Shown here piece after piece: positions 8,635 to 17,388 of a DNA stretch of 49,107 nucleotides (positions are counted from its first letter, which is position 1; the number at the start of each line of letters is the position of its first letter). Below the pieces are notes generated by a model. The model was not told the DNA's origin, did not search any database, and worked only from the letters and a program-made list of their open reading frames with translations. The position numbers and the translations under genes were made by a program. Source of the DNA: Planotetraspora thailandica (lineage in GTDB: Bacteria > Actinomycetota > Actinomycetes > Streptosporangiales > Streptosporangiaceae); assembly GCF_016863335.1 (NCBI RefSeq), contig NZ_BOOR01000026.1, positions 1 to 49,107 on the forward strand, read 5' to 3'.

Positions 8635-8785
8635 CGCGGCCGGCCACCGCTTTCACCTCGTGACCCGTACGCCCGGTCTCTCCGGCGTCTACCCGGCGGG
8701 CGTGTAGCTCCGTCCGCATGGGGTGCGGTCACCCCTGCGCGTCGTCCTGCCCGTCTGTTTCAGGAAATTTCCCGTTACGTCGCCG

Positions 8786-8814
8786 TTGACAGAAGGTCGC
8801 TCCGCTGCCAAAGT
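8786..8814 (+). promoter_or_regulatory. Promoter of the FadR-type regulator operon
   Basis: Consensus -35 TTGACA at 8786-8791 and, after 17 bases, CAAAGT at 8809-8814 as a plausible actinobacterial -10. The expected transcription start falls inside the palindrome at 8817-8837, the arrangement of an autorepressed promoter. Confidence 0.6.
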
Positions 8815-8816
8815 CA

Positions 8817-8837
8817 CCAAGTGACTAGTTCACTTGG
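8817..8837. promoter_or_regulatory. Perfect palindromic operator for the FadR-type regulator
   Basis: Eight-base arms CCAAGTGA and TCACTTGG, perfectly complementary, separated by CTAGT. The site sits directly after the -10 box and 27 bases before the regulator's start codon. GntR/FadR-family repressors bind short two-fold sites in this position, so autoregulation and control of the downstream genes is the likely role. I saw no second copy elsewhere in this run of genes. Confidence 0.7.
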
Positions 8838-8864
8838 TCGTTACGAGTTGGAAACAGGGGAAAC

Positions 8865-9563
8865 ATGGCGGAGTACGACGCTCCGGTCTCCCCGTCGGTG
8901 AGGCCCAGCCTGACCGACGGATTGATGACCCAGATCTTGGAGATCATCAGGCAAGGGCACCTGCGCCACGGCGACGGGCTGCCGACGGTCCGGGAGCTGG
9001 CGAAGCGGTTCTCCGTCACGGCTCCGACCGTCCGGGAGGCGCTTCGGGGCCTCCAGGCGACGGGAACGGTCGAGTTGCGGCACGGCTCCGGTGTCTACGT
9101 GGGAGCCGGTGCTTCCCGGATGGTCCTCGCCAATCCCCATACGACCGGGATCACCACGGAGGCCACCCTCCAGCTCGTTGAGGCCCGGTTGATGATCGAA
9201 CCGACCATCGCCATGCAGGCGGCGCTGCACCGCACCCCGGAGAACCTCGACCGGCTGCAGGCGGCGCTCGCGACGGCGCTGCAACCGCGCGACGACGGAC
9301 AGCCCGAGGCGCGGCTGAACTTCCACCGCGAACTCGCCGCGTCGTCGGGCAACACCGTCATCTACGAGGTGATCGACTCGCTGCTCGCCGTACGCAGACG
9401 GGAGCAGCGGGAGGTGCGGCGGGTCTACGACCACCGGGCCGACTACGACCAGCACGTCGCCATTTTCGAGGCGGTGGCCGGCCAGGACGCGGAGCGGGCA
9501 GGCGAGCTGACCCGCGCGCACCTGATGGAAATTCGCAACGCGGTCGCCTCGCGCCTGTCCTGA
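8865..9563 (+). CDS. GntR-family (FadR subfamily) transcriptional regulator
   Basis: A 232-residue regulator. Winged helix at residues ~14-80: LTDGLMTQILEIIRQGHLRH, GDGLPTVRELAKRFSVTAPT, VREALRGLQATGTVELRHGS, GVYVG, the standard GntR pattern. The C-terminal FCD domain (about 95-230) is all-helical and keeps acid/His positions typical of the metal- and carboxylate-binding pocket (LNFHRELAASSGNTVIYEV, DHRADYDQHVAIFEAV, RAGELTRAHLMEI). FCD regulators sense small organic acids, amino acids or sugar acids. It heads a six-gene same-strand run encoding an amidohydrolase, ABC transporter and secreted esterase, and has a palindromic operator on its own promoter, so it probably controls that run. Confidence 0.92.
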   Translation: MAEYDAPVSPSVRPSLTDGLMTQILEIIRQGHLRHGDGLPTVRELAKRFSVTAPTVREALRGLQATGTVELRHGSGVYVGAGASRMVLANPHTTGITTEATLQLVEARLMIEPTIAMQAALHRTPENLDRLQAALATALQPRDDGQPEARLNFHRELAASSGNTVIYEVIDSLLAVRRREQREVRRVYDHRADYDQHVAIFEAVAGQDAERAGELTRAHLMEIRNAVASRLS

Positions 9564-9632
9564 CATCGGGCCGCCCCCGGCTTCTGTGCTCACGGGCGTG
9601 TCCGGCTGTATCGAGAAGACTGGAGAAACACA

Positions 9633-10478
9633 GTGCAAGGGGTAGGGCCGCAGCAGCAGAGTCGCACTCGGGGGAGCGGTTACCTTCTCGCCGAGATGAC
9701 CTGGCCCGAGGTGGAAGCCGCCCGCGAGGCGGCGCCGCTGGTGATCGTGCCGCTCGGCTCATGCGAGCAACACGGCCGCGGCATGGCCCTGCAGACGGAC
9801 ACGGTCCGCGCTGTCGAGATGGCCAAGCTGGTCGCCGAACGGATGGCGCCGCAGGCGGTGATCGCGCCGGAGACGACGGTCGGCCTGTCGGAGCACCACA
9901 TGGGCTTTCCCGGCACGATCACGCTGACACCGCAGACGTTGCAGCAGGTCATCTACGAAATCGTGCACAGTCTGTACCGCCACGGCTGGCGCAAGGTGTT
10001 CCTGCTGAACGGACACGGTGGCAACAACGCGGTGGTCGACATCGCCTCGATCCGGATCCGTACCGACTTTCCTGACATGCACCTGGCCTCCAGCGGCATC
10101 TCCGCCCTGGTGCCGGATGTCATCAGCCAGGAGGGAGTCAGCGAACTACGCGGTCATTCGTGTGAGGTGGAGACCTCACAGGCCCTCTATCTGGCGCCGG
10201 AGCTGGTGCGTAAGGAGAGCCTGGTCCGGGGCACGGATCGGCGCGCGGACCTCGACGCGGCGGGCCGGCTCAGCCGGATGCACTCCGCGATCCACTTTCC
10301 CCAGCCCTACCACCGGCTCGACCCGAACGGCGCCCTGGGTGACGCCACCGCGGCGAGCGCCGACTTCGGTGAGCGGCAGGTGTCGGCCGCCCTCGACCGT
10401 CTCACCTCGTTCTTGGAGCAGTTCATCGCCCTGCCCCTGCCGGATTCCGGCTCGGCGTCCGGCCCCCGATCCCTCTGA
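9633..10478 (+). CDS. Creatininase-family amidohydrolase
   Basis: A 281-residue member of the creatininase / MftE / FAPy-hydrolase fold. Metal-binding motifs: VPLGSCEQHGRGMALQTDT (Glu, His and Asp ligands), LLNGHGGNNAVVD, and RGHSCEVETSQALYL (Glu ligand). The length is normal. Family members hydrolyse cyclic or linear amides such as creatinine, and process the mycofactocin precursor. There are no mycofactocin genes here, so MftE function is unlikely; the neighbouring amino-acid-type transporter suggests hydrolysis of an imported amide or lactam. The start is GTG 9633 with GGAG seven bases upstream. Substrate unknown. Confidence 0.85.
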   Translation: MQGVGPQQQSRTRGSGYLLAEMTWPEVEAAREAAPLVIVPLGSCEQHGRGMALQTDTVRAVEMAKLVAERMAPQAVIAPETTVGLSEHHMGFPGTITLTPQTLQQVIYEIVHSLYRHGWRKVFLLNGHGGNNAVVDIASIRIRTDFPDMHLASSGISALVPDVISQEGVSELRGHSCEVETSQALYLAPELVRKESLVRGTDRRADLDAAGRLSRMHSAIHFPQPYHRLDPNGALGDATAASADFGERQVSAALDRLTSFLEQFIALPLPDSGSASGPRSL

Positions 10479-10531
10479 ACATCGGCCTGTTCTACGCAGA
10501 AACCCTCCGTTCGACACATCAAGGAGCCACC

Positions 10532-11437
10532 ATGCCCCCCGCATCCGTACGCGATAGACGCCGGACCTCCTTACGGCTGGCCACGGTAGCCGTGGCGGTC
10601 GCGCTGGCCGGCACGGCCTGCGGCGGCACCGGCGCCACCGATGCCGGCACGCAGAGCGGCGCCGGCTTGGGGCTGATCAAGCCGGGCATCCTGTCCGTCG
10701 CCTTCCGCACCGACGACAAGCCCGCGTCGTTCCTGCAGGACGGCAAGGCCACGGGCATGTACGTCGACCTCATGGATGAGATCGCCAAGCGCATGGGACT
10801 GAAGGCGACCTACGTCTCCAGCGACTTCGCGAGCCTGCTCCCCAGCGTGCGCAACCACCGGTACGACACCGCCGCGTTCGGCGTGCTCGTCACGCCGGAG
10901 CGGGAGGCCGTCACGAACTTCACCGCCGCGGTTTCGTACGGCGAGGCGCAGCTGATCTCCCTCAAGAAGTCGCCGCTCGCGGCCATCAAAGACTCGGGGG
11001 GCAAGACGGTCGCCATCACCCGCGGGAGCGCGCTCATCCCGTTGCTGCAGAAGACCGCTCCCACGGTGGTCATCAAGGAGTTCCCGAACATCGCGGCGAG
11101 CGCGAACGCCCTGACCGCGGGTCAGGTGGACGGGCTGTTCTCCGGCACGGCCACCGTGCGCGAGTTGCTCGCACAGCATGACGACTTCACCGCCTCTGAG
11201 GTGATCACGTCGGGCAAGACCGCGTTCCCGGTGGCCAAGGACAAGCAGAAGCTCCTCGACGCGGTCAACAAGAACCTCGACAGCATGATCGAGGACGGCA
11301 CGTACGCCCGGCTGTTCTACAAGTGGAACCCGGCGGACGCGCAGATCCCCGAGGAACTGGTCGCCGAGCATCCGGGCATGCCGACGACCGCACCCGCCGG
11401 GGCCGCATCGTCCACGGCGCCCTCCTCGAGCTCGTAG
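10532..11437 (+). CDS. ABC transporter substrate-binding lipoprotein (amino-acid type)
   Basis: A 301-residue SBP family 3 protein. An Arg-rich start, hydrophobic segment and a lipobox-like AGTAC place it on the outer face of the membrane via a lipidated Cys (about residue 30). The mature domain has the family pattern LSVAFRTDDKPASF, YVDLMDEIAKRMGLKATYV and AAFGVLVTPEREAVTNFT. Typical ligands are polar amino acids or derivatives. The Pro/Ala/Ser-rich C-terminus is a disordered tail. AAGGAG precedes ATG 10532, and the TAG stop overlaps the AGGAGG of the permease gene, so both are tightly linked. The exact ligand cannot be read, but the creatininase-family enzyme upstream points to an amide-bearing solute. 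Confidence 0.9.
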   Translation: MPPASVRDRRRTSLRLATVAVAVALAGTACGGTGATDAGTQSGAGLGLIKPGILSVAFRTDDKPASFLQDGKATGMYVDLMDEIAKRMGLKATYVSSDFASLLPSVRNHRYDTAAFGVLVTPEREAVTNFTAAVSYGEAQLISLKKSPLAAIKDSGGKTVAITRGSALIPLLQKTAPTVVIKEFPNIAASANALTAGQVDGLFSGTATVRELLAQHDDFTASEVITSGKTAFPVAKDKQKLLDAVNKNLDSMIEDGTYARLFYKWNPADAQIPEELVAEHPGMPTTAPAGAASSTAPSSSS

Positions 11438-11447
11438 GAGGCCGCAG

Positions 11448-12230
11448 ATGTTCGACGGGCTTCAACGCGTGTGGGAGACGTTCTTCGACCTCGACCTCAT
11501 CGGGCAGACGCTGCCGACATTGCTGCGGGTCGGCCTGCTCAACACGCTGCTGCTTGCGGTGCTCGCCAGCTTGATCGGCGTCGTGGTCGGCGTCGTGATC
11601 GCGGCCGGGCTGATGTCGTCCAAGGTGGCGGTCCGCCTGCCGTGCCGGGTGTACGTCGACGTCCTGCGCGGCCTGCCGCACATCCTCACCGTGTACCTGG
11701 TCGGCCAGGGGCTGCCGCTCGCCGGCGTCACCCTGTTCGGTGAGAACACATACGGATATGCCGCGCTGGCGATCGGGCTGCTCGAAGGGGCCTACATGGC
11801 CGAGATCTTCAGGGCGGGATTCCAGAGCGTCGAGAAGGGACAGATCGAGGCGGCCCGCGGCCTCGGCCTTTCCCACCTGGAGACGCTGCGGTTCGTGGTC
11901 TTCCCGACCGGCGCCCGTCGTGTCCTGCCGCCTTTGACCGGGCAGTTCATCCTCGTCATCAAGGGCACTGCGCTGGTCTACCTCCTCGGCCTGACGGCCG
12001 GGCAGCGGGAGATGTTCGCGATCGCACAGGACACGGCGGTCCTCCACGCGTCGCTGTCGCCGCTCGTCGCGGCGGGCCTCCTCTTCCTGGCGATCACCGT
12101 GCCGATGACGTACGCGGTCAACGCCTGGGAACGGCGGCTGCGGGAGGGGCGGCAGGACATCGCGGCCGACACCGCGAGCGACAGCGCGAACGACAGGGAC
12201 CGGGCGCTCGCCCCTCAAGGCACGGGATGA
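11448..12230 (+). CDS. ABC transporter permease (polar amino acid type)
   Basis: A 260-residue HisM/GlnP-type inner-membrane permease with about five transmembrane segments (for example TLLRVGLLNTLLLAVLASLI and VVVGVVIAAGLM). The coupling motif EAARGLGLSHLETLRFVVFP is the EAA loop that contacts the ATPase. AGGAGG lies six bases before ATG 11448, partly within the preceding stop codon. It is a single permease, so the transporter probably uses a homodimer. It forms the channel for the solute captured by the adjacent lipoprotein. Confidence 0.92.
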   Translation: MFDGLQRVWETFFDLDLIGQTLPTLLRVGLLNTLLLAVLASLIGVVVGVVIAAGLMSSKVAVRLPCRVYVDVLRGLPHILTVYLVGQGLPLAGVTLFGENTYGYAALAIGLLEGAYMAEIFRAGFQSVEKGQIEAARGLGLSHLETLRFVVFPTGARRVLPPLTGQFILVIKGTALVYLLGLTAGQREMFAIAQDTAVLHASLSPLVAAGLLFLAITVPMTYAVNAWERRLREGRQDIAADTASDSANDRDRALAPQGTG

Positions 12231-12234
12231 CCCC

Positions 12235-13002
12235 ATGACGACACAGACCACATCGCAGACCCCCACGGCCCGCGGCACCTCGGTGACCTTCGAGCACGTG
12301 AACAAGAGATTCGGGCGGACGCAGGTCCTCCACGACATCTGCCTGCAGGTTCCCGGCGGTCAGACCACGTGCATCGTCGGCCCCTCGGGCTCCGGCAAGT
12401 CGACTCTGCTGCGCTGCACCAACCGCCTCGAGGAACCCGACGAGGGCAGAGTGCTCCTCGGCGACACCGAGGTGACCGACCGGTCGGCGAACATCGACGC
12501 GGTCCGCGCGCGGGTCGGCATGGTCTTCCAGAACTTCAACCTTTTCCCCTACCGCACCGCGCTGGACAACATCACGCTCGCGCTCCGGCGCGTACGCAAA
12601 CTGCCGGCGGAGGAGGCGGCCGAGCGGGCCCGCGAGCAGCTGGCGTCCGTGGGCCTGGCCGGCCTGGAACACCGGAGGCCGGCACAGCTGTCCGGCGGCC
12701 AGCAGCAACGCGTGGCGATCGCCCGCGCCCTCGCGATGGAACCAGAGGTGATGCTGTTCGACGAGGCGACGTCCGCGCTCGACCCCGAGCTGGTCAAAGG
12801 CGTGCTGTCCATCATGCGCGACCTGGCCGGACAGGGAATGACGATGATCGTGGTGACGCATGAGATGCGCTTCGCCCAAGAAGCCGCCGGACAGGTCGTC
12901 TTCCTCGACCACGGCAGGCTGATCGAGAAGGCTGCTCCCGACAAGTTCTTCGGCGCGCCCGAAAGCCCGCGACTCCAGGCGTTTCTGAGCGCGGTCACCT
13001 GA
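12235..13002 (+). CDS. ABC transporter ATP-binding protein (polar amino acid type)
   Basis: A 255-residue GlnQ/HisP-like ATPase. Walker A is [14 protein letters not shown], the Q-loop [10 protein letters not shown], the signature [15 protein letters not shown], Walker [13 protein letters not shown] and the switch His is in VVTHEM. All nucleotide-binding motifs are intact. The gene begins four bases after the permease stop with no strong ribosome site, so it depends on coupling. It powers uptake by the substrate-binding protein and permease encoded just upstream. Confidence 0.95.
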   Translation: MTTQTTSQTPTARGTSVTFEHVNKRFGRTQVLHDICLQVPGGQTTCIVGPSGSGKSTLLRCTNRLEEPDEGRVLLGDTEVTDRSANIDAVRARVGMVFQNFNLFPYRTALDNITLALRRVRKLPAEEAAERAREQLASVGLAGLEHRRPAQLSGGQQQRVAIARALAMEPEVMLFDEATSALDPELVKGVLSIMRDLAGQGMTMIVVTHEMRFAQEAAGQVVFLDHGRLIEKAAPDKFFGAPESPRLQAFLSAVT

Positions 13003-13058
13003 CACCGCCGCTCCTCGCACCCCCCACCCGCAAACCTTCGACAGAAGGCTGGTTCAGC

Positions 13059-14060
13059 ATGCGCAAACACACCCCCAAACTCCTGCGCGCCACAGCGTTG
13101 GCGGCGCTCGCCGTGTCGCTCGTCGGGGCGCCGGCCGTTGCCGCCGTGACGCCGGCGTCGGCGGAGCCGGTACGGCAGTCAAGCCCGCGCGGCCATCAGT
13201 CCGGGATCGTCGACCACCAGGTCCCGACCCGCGGCTGTTCGCGACAGCTCACGGGAGAGCCCGGCGTGTCGGAAGAGCGCACCATCGTCTCCGGCGGCGT
13301 GACCCGCTCCTACGTCCTGCACCTTCCCGCGGGCTACCGGCCCACCAAGAAGACGCCGCTGGTCATGGCATTCCACGGCCGCAAGGGCAGCGGCCAGCAG
13401 ATCGAGGGCTTCTCCGGCATCTCGGCGCTCGACGCGATCGCCGTCTACCCGCAGGGCCTGATAGGGGAGGGCGACCACACCGCGTGGCAGGGCGCCCCGT
13501 ACGCGTCAGGCGCCGACGACGTGCTGTTCGTCAGCGACCTGCTCAACGAACTGCAGAGCACCCTCTGCGTCGACCCGGCCCGGATCTACGTCACGGGAAA
13601 GTCCAACGGCGGCGGCTTCGCCGGCGTCCTGGCCTGCCGTCTCTCCCGCCGGATCGCCGCCGCCGCACCGGTCTCGGGCGCCTTCTACCAGGCCGGGGAG
13701 GAGAACTGCGCACCGCGGCGGGCCGTACCGATCCTGGACTTCCACGGCACGGCCGACTCGATCGTCGACTATCTGGGTGAGCCCGAGGACGGCCTGCCCC
13801 CGGTGTTCGACTGGACCGCCGCGTGGGCCAAGCGCGACGGCTGCGACGACACCGCGCAGACGATCGTCGCCAAGGACGACATCACCGCCTTCCAGTGGAC
13901 GGGCTGCCGCGCCCATTCGGAGGTCGTTCACTACCGCATCGAGGGCGGCGGCCACACCTGGCCGGGTGAACTGGCCGACAGTGGCCCCGGGCACGTCACC
14001 AAGACCATCTCCGCCACCGCGGTGATGTGGGACTTCTTCAAGGCGCACCCGCTGCGATGA
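13059..14060 (+). CDS. Secreted PHB-depolymerase/feruloyl-esterase-like hydrolase (LpqC type)
   Basis: A 333-residue alpha/beta hydrolase with a Sec signal peptide ([20 protein letters not shown], cleavage near PASAEP). Motifs: [12 protein letters not shown] oxyanion region, nucleophile elbow [16 protein letters not shown] (Ser in KSNGG, G-x-S-x-G), [12 protein letters not shown] with the acid, and EGGGHTWPG with the catalytic His. Related enzymes cleave polyhydroxybutyrate, feruloyl or acetyl esters outside the cell. It is the last gene of the six-gene run and ends at a hairpin; its export suggests it releases the compound that the ABC transporter imports, which is inference. GAAGG precedes ATG 13059. 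Confidence 0.88.
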   Translation: MRKHTPKLLRATALAALAVSLVGAPAVAAVTPASAEPVRQSSPRGHQSGIVDHQVPTRGCSRQLTGEPGVSEERTIVSGGVTRSYVLHLPAGYRPTKKTPLVMAFHGRKGSGQQIEGFSGISALDAIAVYPQGLIGEGDHTAWQGAPYASGADDVLFVSDLLNELQSTLCVDPARIYVTGKSNGGGFAGVLACRLSRRIAAAAPVSGAFYQAGEENCAPRRAVPILDFHGTADSIVDYLGEPEDGLPPVFDWTAAWAKRDGCDDTAQTIVAKDDITAFQWTGCRAHSEVVHYRIEGGGHTWPGELADSGPGHVTKTISATAVMWDFFKAHPLR

Positions 14061-14102
14061 GCATCCGAGGCCGAGAGGTGACGGTCTGAACCACTTCGGC
14101 GG

Positions 14103-14129
14103 AGGCGGCTTTCGTCACGGAGGCCGCCT
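14103..14129 (+). terminator. Hairpin after the esterase gene
   Basis: AGGCGGC pairs perfectly with GCCGCCT across a 13-base loop, 43 bases after the stop. It lacks a long T-run, as is common in high-GC actinobacteria. Confidence 0.5.
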
Positions 14130-14334
14130 TCGTCGACGCTCACGGAGCAGGCCGGCCAGGCCGTACGCGAGCGGGGCCGCGTCGCTTAACGCGGCGCGCA
14201 TGAACGCTTTATGTCGGCTTTACGCCCACCCATGTTTGTTAGACCGTTTCGCCGTGATCGGCAAGGTCGTGTTCACGGCGTGCCCATCGTGGTGCGCCAG
14301 TGTTCCTGCGTTCGTATGTAACGAAAGGGACATT

Positions 14335-15927
14335 GTGGACACTTCCCACAACAGCGAGGAAAAGCCCAGCCGGCTTTCCCGCCGCGGCGCTCTCGGCCTG
14401 CTTGGATCGGTCGGCGCCGGTGCCGCCGCCATCCCGATGCTCTCCGCCAGCCCCGCCGCGGCGGAGACCGGGTTCGACGCTCCCGCTTTCATCGCGACCC
14501 CCGACAGCGCCAACGCGTCGCCGGTGCAGGGTCTCCACCTCACCTTCGGGGCCGACCCCAGCACCCAGATGGTCGTCTCGTGGATCACGGACGGCGTCGT
14601 GAAGAAGCCCCGCGTGATGTACGGCACGCTGGAGCACGGATTCGGCTCCCACGTCGACGCGACCACGCGCACCTACGTCGACGGCAAGTCGGGCCGGACC
14701 GTCTACGTCCACCACGCGAAGCTGAACCGGCTCAAGCCGGCCACCGACTACGTGTACATGGTGACGCACGACGGCGCCTCGCCGGACAGCGCCATCTTCA
14801 GGACCGCGCCGCGCGGCCGCGTGCCGTTCACCTTCACCAGCTTCGGCGACCAGGCGGCCCCGCAGGTGACCTGGGGCTCGGACGGTTCGGTGACGCTCGA
14901 CAACAACTCCACGGCGGCGAGCAAGGACATCGTGACCGGCATCGAGCAGGTCGCGCCGCTCTTCCACCTGCTCAACGGCGACCTGTGCTACGCCAACAGG
15001 GACGTCGACCGGGTCCGCACCTGGAACAACTTCTTCACCAACAACACTCGGTCGGCCCGCTTCCGTGCGTGGATGCCCGCGGCCGGTAACCACGAGGTCG
15101 AGTCCGGCAACGGCCCGATCGGACTGGGTGCCTTCCAGACGTACTTCGAGCTGCCCGACACCGAGTCGGATGCCGAGCTCAAGAACCTCTGGTACGCGTT
15201 CACCGCCGGCTCGGTCCGGGTCATCGTGCTGCAGAACGACGAGGTCGCGCTCCAGGACGGCGGCGACTACTACATCCGCGGCTACTCCGGCGGCCGCCAG
15301 ATGGCCTTCCTGGAGCGGGAACTGAAGGCCGCGCGGTCGTCGCGTGACATCGACTGGATCGTCGTCGCCATGCACCAGGTGATGGTGAGCTCCTCCGACG
15401 CCAACGGCGCCGACCAGGGGCTGCGCCAGGCGTACGGCCCGCTGTTCGACAAGTACCAGGTCGACCTCGTCGTCTGCGGTCACGAGCACAACTACGAGCG
15501 GTCGCTGGCCGTGCGCGGCGTGGTGAGCGGCAGTGAGACGCTCACCCCCAACCCGGTGTCCAGCCGTACCGACATGATCGACACCTCGCAGGGCACCGTG
15601 CACATGATCCTTGGTGGCGGCGGCGTGTCGGGCACGACCAACCAGACGTTCTTCAAGGACGGCACCGCCAAGGTCATCCACGACGTGCAGATCGGCAGCA
15701 ACGGCAGGGGCTCCTCGGTCTACGTCAAGGAGGAGGCCGTCTGGGTCGGCGTCCGCGACATCGACCACCCGTACGGATTCGCGGCGTTCGACGTCGACCC
15801 GGGCCGCCACCCCGGCGACACCACCAGCATCAAGGTGACGTACTACAACGTCAACAAGCCGAACGGCGACCTCTCGATCTTCGAGCAGTTCGTCCTGTAC
15901 CGCAAGCGGTCCGACGGCCATCGCTGA
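14335..15927 (+). CDS. Tat-exported purple acid phosphatase-like metallophosphoesterase
   Basis: A 530-residue secreted phosphatase. The N-terminus has a twin-arginine signal (LSRRGALGLL, cleavage near SPAAAE). A fibronectin-like purple acid phosphatase N-domain follows (LHLTFGADPSTQMVVSWITD to about residue 150), then the calcineurin-like catalytic domain with SFGDQ, LNGDLCYAN, AAGNHEVE, VVAMHQ and CGHEHNYER, the dinuclear metal ligands in order. The family hydrolyses phosphomonoesters outside the cell. GTG 14335 is preferred because AAAGGGA (14324-14330) precedes it and the Tat motif then falls at residues ~15-20; the frame stays open upstream to 14200 without coding character. It forms part of a loose group of exported phosphoesterases. 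Confidence 0.9.
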   Translation: MDTSHNSEEKPSRLSRRGALGLLGSVGAGAAAIPMLSASPAAAETGFDAPAFIATPDSANASPVQGLHLTFGADPSTQMVVSWITDGVVKKPRVMYGTLEHGFGSHVDATTRTYVDGKSGRTVYVHHAKLNRLKPATDYVYMVTHDGASPDSAIFRTAPRGRVPFTFTSFGDQAAPQVTWGSDGSVTLDNNSTAASKDIVTGIEQVAPLFHLLNGDLCYANRDVDRVRTWNNFFTNNTRSARFRAWMPAAGNHEVESGNGPIGLGAFQTYFELPDTESDAELKNLWYAFTAGSVRVIVLQNDEVALQDGGDYYIRGYSGGRQMAFLERELKAARSSRDIDWIVVAMHQVMVSSSDANGADQGLRQAYGPLFDKYQVDLVVCGHEHNYERSLAVRGVVSGSETLTPNPVSSRTDMIDTSQGTVHMILGGGGVSGTTNQTFFKDGTAKVIHDVQIGSNGRGSSVYVKEEAVWVGVRDIDHPYGFAAFDVDPGRHPGDTTSIKVTYYNVNKPNGDLSIFEQFVLYRKRSDGHR

Positions 15928-15972
15928 GCCGTCGTAGGTTCGCCGGGTCGTGTGCGCGGCCCGGCGGACTTT

Positions 15973-16003
15973 GTGTGACGGCGGCCACGGGCCGCCGTCA
16001 CAC
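15973..16003. terminator. Bidirectional terminator, perfect 14-bp stem
   Basis: GTGTGACGGCGGCC and its exact complement flank a 3-base loop (15987-15989) between convergent genes. The right arm overlaps the last codons and stop of the minus-strand PAP2 gene. A smaller hairpin (CGCCGGG / CCCGGCG) lies just upstream near 15942-15967. Confidence 0.8.
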
Positions 16004-16681
16004 CCGTTGTCCCAGCCGATCCGGCGGTGGTGTGGGCGGTGGCGCGGCCCGGGTGCGACCCGGCTCGTGCCGCCACGTGCCGAACGCCGCCGCGGTGGCG
16101 GCGATCACGGCCGTTCCGAGCAGGGTCCCGGCGACCACGTCGCTCAGCCAGTGAACCCCGAGCGCGATCCGTGTGTAACCGACCGACAGGGCCAGGAAAC
16201 ACGCGAGGGCCCAGGCGACGCGCCGGCCCCACCGGGGCAGCATGGGCGCCACGACCAACACGACGACCCCCACGCCGAGCGTCGCGTTGAGCGCATGGCC
16301 CGAAGGGAAGGACTCGCCCGGTGCGAAGGCGACCGGGTGGGGCAGGTGGGGCCTGGCACGGCCGACGACGACCTTGAGCGCGCTGCCGAGCAACCCGCCC
16401 GCGGCCATGGTGGCGAGCGCCCACACGGCAAGCCGGTGCGCTCCGGTGCGCAGCAGCCATACGGCGAGCGCGGTGACCACGATGCGCCACGGCCAGGGTC
16501 CGAAAAGATCCGTCCACACGATGAGCAGCCCGGTCACGCCGGAATGAGTGACCGCGTAGTCGTGCAGCGTCTCTGCGGTCCGCACATCAAGCCGGCCTAC
16601 GGTGAATCTGAGGATGACGAGCAGCAGAGTGAACGGGATCATGACGTGCGGTGCTCCCGTTCTCTGTTTGTCCATGCCCAT
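15998..16681 (-). CDS. PAP2-family membrane phosphatase
   Basis: A 227-residue integral membrane protein with about six hydrophobic helices. The three acid-phosphatase motifs are present: KVVVGRARP (KxxxxxxRP), FPSGH (PSGH) and SVGYTRIALGVHWLSDVVAG (SRxxxxxHxxxD type, with Thr-Arg in place of the usual Ser-Arg). The active site faces outward and typically dephosphorylates lipid phosphates such as undecaprenyl pyrophosphate or phosphatidic acid. A TACAAT -10-like hexamer on this strand lies at 16705-16700. The start is either ATG 16681 or ATG 16675; both precede the first helix. Confidence 0.88.
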   Translation of the reverse strand: MGMDKQRTGAPHVMIPFTLLLVILRFTVGRLDVRTAETLHDYAVTHSGVTGLLIVWTDLFGPWPWRIVVTALAVWLLRTGAHRLAVWALATMAAGGLLGSALKVVVGRARPHLPHPVAFAPGESFPSGHALNATLGVGVVVLVVAPMLPRWGRRVAWALACFLALSVGYTRIALGVHWLSDVVAGTLLGTAVIAATAAAFGTWRHEPGRTRAAPPPTPPPDRLGQRV

Positions 16682-16822
16682 TGACCAGCGGCGATGCCGA
16701 TTGTAGAGGGTCGTGCGGGCATCGCAGGGTGTGGTGGGATGCTCCGTACCGCCGCGTGTTGTCGGTGGCCTTGCCTACTGTGGGGGCGGCACAGGATCCG
16801 CATCGAGCATCAAGAGGTTTCC

Positions 16823-17383
16823 ATGACGACCCTGCCCGATCGCCCGAACACGGCGTTACTCGTCATCGACGTGCAGAACGGCGTGGTGGCCGGCGCCCAC
16901 GACCGCGACGGCGTGATCGCGAACATCAACACCCTGGTCGGCAAGGCTCGTGCGGAGGACGTGCCCGTGGTGTGGGTGCAGCACTCCAGCGACGAGTTCC
17001 CGATGGGCAGCGAGACCTGGCAGTTCGTGCCGGAGTTGGTCCGCCACGATCCCGAGCCTCTCGTCCACAAGACCTACGGTGACTCGTTCGAAGACACCGA
17101 CCTGGAAGATGTGCTGGCCGGGCGCGGGGTGGGCCGGCTCATCGTCACGGGCGCCCAGACCGACGCGTGCATCCGCTCGACTCTCCACGGGGCCATCGTC
17201 CGCGGGTACGACGCGACGCTGGTCGGCGACGCGCACACGACGGAGGACCTCAGCGCGTACGGCGCGCCGAGCCCGGACCAGGTGATCGCGCACACCAATC
17301 TCTACTGGCAGTGGCAGAGCGCACCCGGTCGCCGCGGTGGCACGGTCAAGACGGCGGAGGTGGACTTCGGGGACGCAGGCTGA
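16823..17383 (+). CDS. Isochorismatase-family cysteine hydrolase
   Basis: A 186-residue cytosolic hydrolase. The catalytic triad of the family is visible: Asp in LLVIDVQNGVV, Lys in VHKTYGDSF, and nucleophilic Cys in VTGAQTDACIRSTLHGA. The fold acts on isochorismate, nicotinamide, N-carbamoyl compounds or other amides; the substrate cannot be assigned. AGAGG lies five to six bases before ATG 16823; the frame is open upstream to 16694 but without family similarity. Its stop is five bases from the convergent stop of a second isochorismatase-fold gene on the other strand, which lacks these residues. Confidence 0.9.
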   Translation: MTTLPDRPNTALLVIDVQNGVVAGAHDRDGVIANINTLVGKARAEDVPVVWVQHSSDEFPMGSETWQFVPELVRHDPEPLVHKTYGDSFEDTDLEDVLAGRGVGRLIVTGAQTDACIRSTLHGAIVRGYDATLVGDAHTTEDLSAYGAPSPDQVIAHTNLYWQWQSAPGRRGGTVKTAEVDFGDAG

Positions 17384-17388
17384 GCCGT

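Noticed and set aside
9633-10478. Mycofactocin peptidase MftE
   Set aside because: The fold is shared, but no mycofactocin precursor, radical SAM or other mft gene is present, and the neighbours are a transporter and an esterase.
14239-15921. 560-codon open frame on the minus strand
   Set aside because: Antisense to the purple acid phosphatase-like gene with intact metal motifs.
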